Shown: positions 57,024 to 64,000 of the stretch, in pieces
Numbering within the stretch: the stretch's first letter is position 1
How the letters are laid out: each line of letters begins with the position of its first letter
Assembly (NCBI GenBank): GCA_010015655.1
Contig: ML976675.1
Span: 391,406-455,405 of the forward strand
Source: Bimuria novae-zelandiae CBS 107.79
Lineage: Eukaryota; Ascomycota; Dothideomycetes; Pleosporales; Didymosphaeriaceae
Direction: 5' to 3'
Length of the DNA stretch: 64,000 bases
Position numbers and translations under genes: made by a program
The notes under the pieces: model-generated
Database searches by the model: none
What the model saw: only the letters and a program-made list of their open reading frames with translations
Told to the model about the DNA's origin: nothing

Positions 57024-58894
57024 ACGTACTTCACAAGCGAGTGTCCGATACAAGCGAGTGTCCGAAAACGCCAAGACCCCACCAAAATCTATACTCTACA
57101 CAATAGTACAGAACGCGCATATATATTTATAAGAAATTGTAGTAGGCTAATCTACTTAGAATCTACTTCTACTTCTTCTTTACACGTGCGCGAATTATGC
57201 CTAGCTTTACTATAGCGTCTACAGCGCTGTTAAGTAAATTTGCCTCTATTAGCGCGCACTATCTTCTTTACCTTCTTCTTATTACTACGCGCCTTAAAGT
57301 CCTTTAGAGTAGCTAGCCGCTAGCCCTTTTTAGCTATAAGAACTCCTTCCTGCTGTAGTTGCTTTCTTTTATGTAATTTCCATCGTGTAGCAGCCTTATT
57401 AGTAGCTTGTAGCTTAGTAATCTACTTTTACGCTAATACTAGCTTGTGCGCTACTACTACTGCGCCTTTTATTACCTTTTTAAAGGCCTTAACTATGCTT
57501 ATTAGGGAACTATCTAGGTGCCTCTAAATCCTCTCCTTTACTAGCGTCGATTGTGCCCTAAATTCTAGGGTGTTGCTAGGCGTCTGCGACTATCATGTAC
57601 TATCGTGTATAGTATAAGGCGAAGGCGTACGCAGACGGACGTTAAGCTTTAATATTATTACTTTTAGGTTAAGGGGAATAAGGCTAGCGCCTTAAAAGCC
57701 TCCTTTAATATTACTTTAAGTAATTATAGCCTTAAAAGTAGTAATAAAGTAAGGTAGAAACTTAATTTTGGTAATATGCGTAATGTGGTTGCGCATTAGA
57801 TCCTTGGCTTGGCGCCCATACGCCTTCTTTAGCGGTGAGAAACACCCTACATCTAGTGGCTGCAGGAGGTGCGACGAATGTGGAGGCATACAAAGAGTAA
57901 TAATCTTGTTATCTTTACAGTATTGCTGGAATTCGAGCGAGTTATAGCTCTTGTGGCCATTAATAATAAGTAGCTAATAGCTACTAATAGTACGCCTTTT
58001 TGTATGCGCGTTAAAGTGCTTTAGCTATTATAGACTAAGCTTATTTGTTGTCTAGCCGTTCTTAGAGACTGCAATAACCCAATTATGAGGTAGATCCTTC
58101 TCTTTATACCAGATAGAGAGGTGGTGCTTGCCCTGGAAGATAAGGAAGGGTGGAATCGCCCAGCCTATCGCATTAACGCCTTAGATAGCTAAAGTCTACT
58201 ACTAGTTGCCTTACTATACGCTCTTTAGCCTGCCTTGTTGCTTAGAGCTTATAATAACTGCTTCTGTTAATATTATGCCTATTATAAAGCCAGTCTCGTC
58301 GAAATTGTAGGTATCCTTGTCCAGGATACCATACTTGGCTTTGGTATTCTCTACAAGCCGGAACCAGCCTTGTATAACCTTAGGATCCTCACAGAGAGCT
58401 CTTTTATAGTTATACTTTCAATTAAACTTGACTTGGAGCTCTAGCTAGCGCTTTATAAAGTTTATAGCCTAGTGCTAGCTAACAGGCTTGCGGCGCTGCT
58501 TAGCTAATAAAGAATTAGCTATATCTTTAATAGTAGTAAGCTGGGGAGGGAATCCTCGCGCGTCTAGGTTAAGTATATAGTGAATAATTACCTGCTCCTC
58601 TATCGCTAGAAGATTTATAGAGTTAGGCGTATAATTAGGTCAAAAGGTTACTCTAGCGCGTCTTCGCCTTATTACTCTTTTTAAAGCGCTATAGATTACT
58701 ATAGCGCGCGGAATTAAAAGTGTCGCGTCTTGTTTAATAGCCTAAAGCGTAAGCTGTAATCGAGCTTCTTTTAACTCTAGTAGCTAATTAGGTGGTCAAG
58801 ACATCGCGTTATAATATAGGTGATGATACGTTTTGGTGGGGTCTTAACGTTTTCGGACACTCGCTTGTATCGGACACTCGCTTGTGAAGTACGT
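57024..58894 (-). mobile_element. Fot1/pogo-type DNA transposon D
   Basis: A 1871-bp element flanked by TA (57022-57023, 58895-58896). The inverted ends start ACGTACTTCACAAGCG and carry two copies of CAAGCGAGTGTCCGA. The minus-strand transposase, though ruined by stops, is well readable: NAIGWAIPPFLIFQGKHHLS, WVIAVSKNGWTTNKLSL, FNAHTKRRTISSY, LLIINGHKSYNSLEFQQYC and LCMPPHSSHLLQPLDVGCFS. This is the canonical DDE_1 order of Fot1-like elements, with the first catalytic Asp region at about 58270-58300. The C-terminus near 57180-57250 has a zinc-knuckle-like remnant RCRRYSKARHNSRTC. It shares this layout with transposon A but has different ends. Confidence 0.9.
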
Positions 58895-59090
58895 TATTAT
58901 TTAATACTCTTTTATTAGGCAATCGCTTACACTTATTATTACTCTTATTATTAATAACTTTATTAAATACTTCTTTATTAAGTAATTACTTATTTTTTTA
59001 GTAACGTAGGCCTTTAGGCTAACTAAGGCTCCTTATTTTTAGGGTAATACTTATTAACGTATATATTAACGCCGTCGTTGTCCTTTATAG

Positions 59091-59126
59091 GTCCCTACTC
59101 CTCTGTGGGTCCCTATTCCTCTGTGG
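59091..59126. repeat. Two tandem 18-bp units
   Basis: GTCCCTACTCCTCTGTGG at 59091-59108 is followed by the same unit with one change at 59109-59126, near the edge of the RIP block. It may be coding repeat of a ruined protein on the minus strand. Confidence 0.6.
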
Positions 59127-59426
59127 GCTCGTCCGTGCCTGCAAATCGTAGGACGTGTAGAGGTGCCCTCTGTAGGTCAGTTTTACGCCTCCTTGGAGGG
59201 TTGCGGCCAGCGTCAAACACCTTTAGAATCTTCCTTTTTTAAGTACTTAGCATATTACACCTCCTAGTAAGTTTATTACATTATCTCTCATACAAAATTA
59301 GGTGTATAGCGATGAAAGCGGGGAAGCGATTACCTAAAAAGCGTGCAGCCACTCAGAAACTCGCCCCAAGTGAGTCGGGATGGTGTTTTGCACAGCGTAA
59401 TTACAAGTCTGACTAGGGACACAGAG

Positions 59427-59777
59427 ATGACAGCGTACTTCGGCGCTAACGCGGCCAATGCCGCCAACGACTTCGCGCAGCCGAACCCTTTCAACTTTGC
59501 AGCGGGTGGATCGGGTTTCCAACAAGCCTGGGACCATTGGCTTGTTGAGTTCCTTAACGCGAAAGTCGCCGCCGTGCGTACCAAGCGCGATGCGATCCTG
59601 AATGAAATGGTGCGCGGTGCTATGGCGGTCCAGATGGGAACTGAGGCCCGCAACTTCGCGGCCAAGCAGAAGGCGCATGCACAGAATGCGGCGCACAGGC
59701 CTATGAGGAAGCTGTCCAAGGAGGCGTTGAGCTTGCCGACTGGACCGGGCCAGTACCCCGCTGGTGACCCTGCTTGA
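59427..59777 (+). CDS. Small unknown protein, Ala/Asn-rich
   Basis: 116 residues from ATG 59427 (the frame is open back to 59343). No family recognised. Features: FGANAANAANDFAQPNPFNF at the N-terminus, AAGGSGFQQAWDHWLVEFLN, then a basic, helical middle (AKVAAVRTKRDAILNEMVRG, NFAAKQKAHAQNAAHRPMRK) and a Pro/Gly-rich end. There is no signal peptide or membrane helix. GC and codon use are those of a normal gene, in contrast to the RIP block that ends only about 140 bp before. It is a single exon; an upstream exon cannot be excluded, because an acceptor-like ACAG lies just before the ATG. Confidence 0.55.
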   Translation: MTAYFGANAANAANDFAQPNPFNFAAGGSGFQQAWDHWLVEFLNAKVAAVRTKRDAILNEMVRGAMAVQMGTEARNFAAKQKAHAQNAAHRPMRKLSKEALSLPTGPGQYPAGDPA

Positions 59778-60473
59778 TTGGGCGGTTGGGAGGGCCACAG
59801 ACACTGGAATGATAGGGCGGTGGGTTGAAAGTGAAGTCTAGTGTTTGTTTTATTGGGTGGCTTCTTCCTTGCGTAAGCGGTCAGTCTTCGTCAGATGTAG
59901 ATTTCGAAATTGTTTAGATTTATGCTTTGTACCATAGGTAAACCAGCGTTCTATCCAACTAAAATAGAGACCCAGCACGGATGTGGGATCGGCTACTTCC
60001 GCGAGTATACAGTCGCTGCTTCCTATTGTTAAGCTCCACCGTGGGGAGCGTTACCGCGGAAGCAGTGACTCCGCTCGCACCTCTGAGCCTCGTTCATCCA
60101 GACGACAAGCTTACAGCAATATGCTGACATACCTTAGTTCGAGTGAAAGAGAAGAACGTATACTGTATGAGCACGAATTGTGTTATGTAGGCTTTTACGC
60201 CCCGTTGTACGCATGGATTACCCGGTTAATACGGACCAGTCACAAACACGGCGGAAGCGAAAACATGCCGTGCCTCCATGCATTGACAGCCCACTTGCTA
60301 CATCCAAGAACACACTATCCAGCTGAACGGTGAGAGGGCGGTCCTTCGTATTTGTTATCGCAACGCAAGACGCCCCGCTCTTTATTGTCTATGTTTCAGA
60401 GCGGCCGGGGCCTCATCCTTTTCACGTAGACGCTGCTCGCCCGGTTTTTCATACCTGTTGCCATAGTCGAAGA
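59778..60473. other. Upstream region of the permease gene
   Basis: Frames at 59983-60333 and 60330 onward show no motif. The second runs into exon 1 of the permease in frame, but the coding start is taken as 60474. Confidence 0.45.
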
Positions 60474-62345
60474 ATGAAAGAGAAATCGCAAATTAGCACT
60501 TTGGAACTTCAGCAAAACAGCAATCTTGAGGCTGTCAATGACACGGCCATCTACGAGAAACATGGCACACAATACGATAAGAAAGACATGAATCGCATGG
60601 GCAAGCTGCAGCAGCTAAGTGTGCGTAGACATCTCAGATGCTCTCCCTACGCATCATCCCAGCTAACAGCATTCTCCAGAGAAACTTCCAATTCTTCTCA
60701 ATCCTTAGTGTAGCAGCTATCCTAGGTAGCACCTGGGAGTTTGCCTTAGTGTGAGTGAAGGTTTTGCTCGATGGAATAGACGCTGCTGACAGAAAAACAG
60801 CGTCATTGGTATCTCGCTCAGTAATGGAGGACCAGCTGGCGGCATATGGATGTTCCTTGTCGTTTGTTTCGGCATGTTCTTCGTTACTCTATCGATGGCT
60901 GAAATGGCGTCCATGTAAGCGGCTCATTTACGCATGCCACGAGGAAACCGGGGGTGTAGGACTTCGAGAGTGATCCGCTAACATAGACAGGATGCCTATC
61001 TCCGGAGGGCAATATCATTGGGTCTCTGAGTTGGCTCCGAAGAGACACCAGAAGCTCCTCAGCTACATAGTCGGTAGGGAACTTCGAAGCGAAAGCTGTT
61101 TCCAACTAACCCTCGGGTCACAGGCTGGATGTGTGCTATTGGATGGCAGTGCGCAATGGCTACCACGGCTCTTGCGGCTACCCAGCAACTGCAAGGCTTG
61201 ATCGCCGTGAATATCCCGTCCTATGTGATCAAGCCGTGGCATAGTACGCTTTTCTGCATTGCCGTCGCCGCCTTTGCAATGATGTGGAATGTAATTTCCA
61301 CCCAGAAAATCCCTCTGATCGAAGGAGTAGGTATGGTACTATACATCCTCGGATTCTTCACCTTTGTAATAGTCTTGTGGATCATGGCTCCTCACACAAA
61401 CACCAAGGACGTCTGGACAAAGTTCGAGGATAATAGCGGTTGGGGTAATGTCGGCTTGTCCACTCTAATCGGTATCCTTGGGCCGTTGGTCACCTTGATA
61501 GGATCCGACTCTTCCTGCCACTTATCCGAGGAGACGGTGGATGCGGCATGGGTGCTCCCACGGGCTATGGTGGCCACCGCAACACTAAACTATACAATCG
61601 GCTTCATAATGATGGTCACCGTCATGTCCTCACTGGGAAACGATGTCTCCGCAATCCTAGACACAACGTACGGCCAGCCATGGATCCAAGTCTTATTCAA
61701 CGCAACTCAATCGCGCGCGGGTACTTCCATTATGATAGCGATCGTGTGCGTTCTACTGCTACTCTGCTCGCTGAACAGCATCATGACAACGTCGCGGCAG
61801 CTTTTTGCGCTGGCTAGAGACAAAGGGCTCCCCTTCTCAGACTGGCTCGCCTATGTAAGTTCATACCAACCTCTCTTATACCCTCCTACGTCTCTGACCG
61901 TACTATACAGATCCACCCAAAATACGACCTCCCCGTCAACGCTCTCCTAGCAACCTGTATCATCACCAGCCTTCTCTCGCTCATCATCCTCGGATCAACG
62001 ATCGCGTTCAACATTATCACTTCGCTCGGGCAGCTTGGCCTTGTCTTCTCTTACCTCATCGCTATAACTTGCATGGTTAGCAAGCGTTTTCGAGCACCCA
62101 ATGATCTTCTCCGTGCCCGGTTTAGTTTGGGCAGAGCTGGCGTTTTTATCAATGCGCTCGCGTTATGCTTCTTGACTTTAGTTTCGGTTTTGTTGTTCTT
62201 CCCCGCTGTGCCGAATCCGTCAGCGGAGAGCATGAATTGGAGCTGTCTGATGTTTGGTGGTCTGGTGGTGTTTGCTTTGGGGTGGTATTGGGTGGTTGGG
62301 AGGTATAGGTATGTTGGGCCTGTGATGCTTGTGAAGAAGATTTAA
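60474..62345 (+). CDS. Amino acid/GABA-type permease (APC superfamily)
   Basis: 526-residue transporter assembled from six exons: 60474-60620, 60680-60750, 60801-60914, 60991-61073, 61124-61854 and 61911-62345. All splice phases agree. It belongs to the fungal GABA/choline/amino acid permease group. Signs: RNFQFFSILSVAAILGSTWE (helix 1), SLSNGGPAGGIWMFLVVCFG (the helix 2 NGGPAG motif), SMAEMASMMPISGGQYHWVS (helix 3 signature), and IGILGPLVTLIGSDSSCHLS with EETVDAAWVLPRAM, which fits the usual D-(A/S)-x-x-H-x-(A/S)-EE region. SRQLFALARDKGLPFSDWLA precedes intron 5. The last exon holds VNALLATCIITSLLSLIILG and the final helices. The substrate cannot be fixed from the sequence. Intact and probably functional. 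Confidence 0.92.
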
Positions 62346-62483
62346 ATGAACTGTCTGTGGAGGATTTTTATATACGCTGAGGTTGGAGAAGGCAAGATGT
62401 TGGAATATGCAAAGTTTCAAAGCACTCTCGCAGGGGTCTCGGATGCTCTACGCTAAATCGTATCTTTGTTGTCCGTCGTCGTG
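62346..62483. terminator. Convergent 3' ends of the permease and the small membrane protein gene
   Basis: 138 bp between convergent stop codons; both 3' UTRs must overlap or end here. Confidence 0.4.
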
Positions 62484-63100
62484 TCAAGACCACTCACAAT
62501 CCTCTGTGACTTGGCTCTTTTCTATCCATTCCACTATGTAGATCTCGTCCTCGTGAAGGGTATTCTCCTCCCAATGCTTTCGATCACCGGCGATCTCCGT
62601 ATCCTCGTGTTCTAGTGCCGAATACCATTCCCGAAGCAAATGTCTATCCTGAGTCAGATCATCTCCCTAATCACGGCGCATAGGCAGTCGACTCACCTGT
62701 TCCAGAGAAGATGCCCACAAACGAGAAGAAGTAAGACTAAGATTAGTGCAGCTCCCACCCGGTTGACGAAGTCGTTGTGGACTTCTGGGTCAACGTGCTT
62801 CTTGAATGCGCTGTGATATGCTTGCCGTATCTGGTCTTCTACCCCGCACACAATACTCTGCCCGGCTGAATATGATACTTCGCTGGACGAACGAAGGGAG
62901 ACTGGAGTTTCGGACCCGGTGAGCATATCTTCGTCGAGGATCTGTAGAGGGAGGTTCAATGTGCGTGCAAGATGTTGTGCCGAGACGAAGTCAAGAGCTG
63001 GTGATGACGGACATGGTGAAGATTCGGAGTATGCATTGGTGGAGATGCAGTAGCATTGGATGTTGCTAGCCTCCTGAGTCGTGTCAATTGTGGGCGGCAT
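62484..63100 (-). CDS. Small single-TM protein of unknown function
   Basis: Two exons. Exon 1 (63100-62697) starts MPPTIDTTQEASNIQCYC and ends with the membrane helix VGAALILVLLLLVCGHLLWN. A 53-bp intron (62696-62644, GTGAGT...GATAG) leads in frame to exon 2 (62643-62484), HLLREWYSALEHEDTEIAGD then EDEIYIVEWIEKSQVTEDCE. About 187 residues in all. The N-terminal half is Ser-rich and likely cytosolic, with QIRQAYHSAFKKHVDPEVHN just before the helix; the acidic tail lies on the other side. I do not recognise the family. Convergent with the permease. Confidence 0.6.
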
Positions 63101-64000
63101 AGCTAAGAGCTCAGGACGAAACGGATAAAAAAAGGTCGTGTTTGAGAAGGGTGATAACCGTAGAAAATAGACAAATTCTCGTGGTAGATGAAGCTGTTCT
63201 ACCCAGGTAGGTAGATGCGATAAACCTTCGTCAAGCTTAAGCCTTATATTAGCAAAAGCTTGTGAACCATACCTATGGTATCAACAACACCTTTGCTCCA
63301 TCCCCACAGTTCATTACCACACTCACCGAACGATCATAGCCAGGATGATGCATAAATTATCAAGGCGGTTTTCTAAGTATGGCAACCGAAAAGTTCGAAA
63401 TGAGCCGTGAGTACAGCAAGGCTCACGGAAGAACCTGAGCGCCGTCACAGGAGGGGCATCAATGTATATTTCAGCTCCGGAAGTGCACGCCATTTATTTA
63501 AAGGGGCTCGCCGCTGACCCAAATTGGCAGTGTGTGGTAAGAGAAAGCTGGTGTGTTGACGAATCTGATGTTTAAGCATGGAGGAGACATCGGCGTGTCT
63601 AGGGCGGAGTAGAGGAGCAAATTCCTGCCATTCGCCTATACAGGAAGGTTCAGGTCATCCGAATACATGTTTATGGTGTTGTCATGTCCGTGAGGAGGTC
63701 GCGCCCAGCCAAGGAATTCCCCTGATTGTCGAACAATGTCCCAGGTTATTCCTAATTTGGAAAGCGTCGGCTTTTACCCGTCAACGTTTCAAAGTTAAAC
63801 GCCACCTCACACAGCCACGTTCGTTAGATTCAGGATCCTCTGGAGTCTGAACATGGTCTGAACATGTTCCAATAGTATATCCACGGCGACCTCCATATGG
63901 CTGATTCAGCGGCTTACCGAGATTTCGGTGGCTAAGTGGCCCGTGCGGTCAGTGGCCCCAAGTATCCACCCATGTCCACCGCGTACGCTCTATCATGTGT
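63101..64000. other. Stretch without a recognisable gene
   Basis: A plus-strand frame at 63578-63850 has no motif. Nothing else supported. Confidence 0.4.

Larger units (their letters stand above)
35850..59290. repeat. AT-rich RIP-mutated transposon block 2
   Basis: A 23.4-kb island of nested, RIP-mutated transposons. 36060-56225 resolves completely as nested elements. 57024-58894 is a Fot1/pogo element. The flanks 35850-36054, 56231-57021 and 58897-59290 are AT-rich repeat sequence of unknown family. No intact gene is seen inside. Confidence 0.9.

Noticed and set aside
59091..59126. CRISPR-like or satellite array
   Set aside because: Only two adjacent 18-bp units without spacers; eukaryotic sequence.

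Overview
The window looks like a chromosome segment of a filamentous ascomycete (Pezizomycotina; a Dothideomycete is my best guess). The reasons are short introns of about 45-100 bp with GTNNGT donors, fungal-only families (fungal rhodopsin/Pth11-like receptor, HET domain, AIM11), and long AT-rich blocks whose old transposon genes are full of TAG/TAA codons at former Gln, Arg and Trp positions, as expected from repeat-induced point mutation (RIP).

Layout. 1-2507: 5' end of a rhodopsin-like membrane receptor and the 3' part of a SnoaL/NTF2-like gene cut off at an AT-rich block. 2508-7130: first RIP block, with a Fot1/pogo-type DNA transposon (2693-4557) and a solo Gypsy LTR (5275-5674). 7131-19700: sparse genes, namely a CENP-V/GFA protein, molybdopterin synthase large subunit (cnxH), a well-preserved pogo-like transposon with perfect 70-bp inverted ends (10500-13215), AIM11, and a secreted Thr-rich repeat protein. 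19990-26424: four neighbouring damaged genes (MFS transporter, HET protein, O-methyltransferase, fungal membrane protein). 26907-34276: housekeeping block of MIC60, a conserved hypothetical, SAC1 and a Rab5 GTPase, the last two divergent. 35850-59290: second RIP block. 59427-63100: a small unknown protein, an intact amino-acid/GABA-type permease and a small single-TM protein.

The second RIP block can be resolved completely for 36060-56225. A minus-strand Copia element (Copia-1, 200-bp LTRs, duplicated target TTCTC) received a second Copia (Copia-2, 37920-43045, target GCACT), a Gypsy element (44105-52852) and a solo LTR of the same Gypsy family in opposite orientation (53453-53901). A third Fot1/pogo-type transposon (44519-46408) then landed in one Gypsy LTR. 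The 600 bp of Copia-1 between the Gypsy element and the solo LTR is inverted. The target duplications match only if that piece is flipped back, so recombination between inverted LTRs must have turned it. A fourth Fot1/pogo element lies at 57024-58894.

Most unusual items: an antisense Zn2Cys6-like reading frame with its own TATA-like box at the 3' end of the Gypsy element; the LTR-driven micro-inversion with swapped target duplications; the sparing of repeat ends from RIP in all element families; and the run of four adjacent genes each carrying stop codons between intact housekeeping neighbours.

All assignments come from reading the sequence and recalling family patterns. No search was run.
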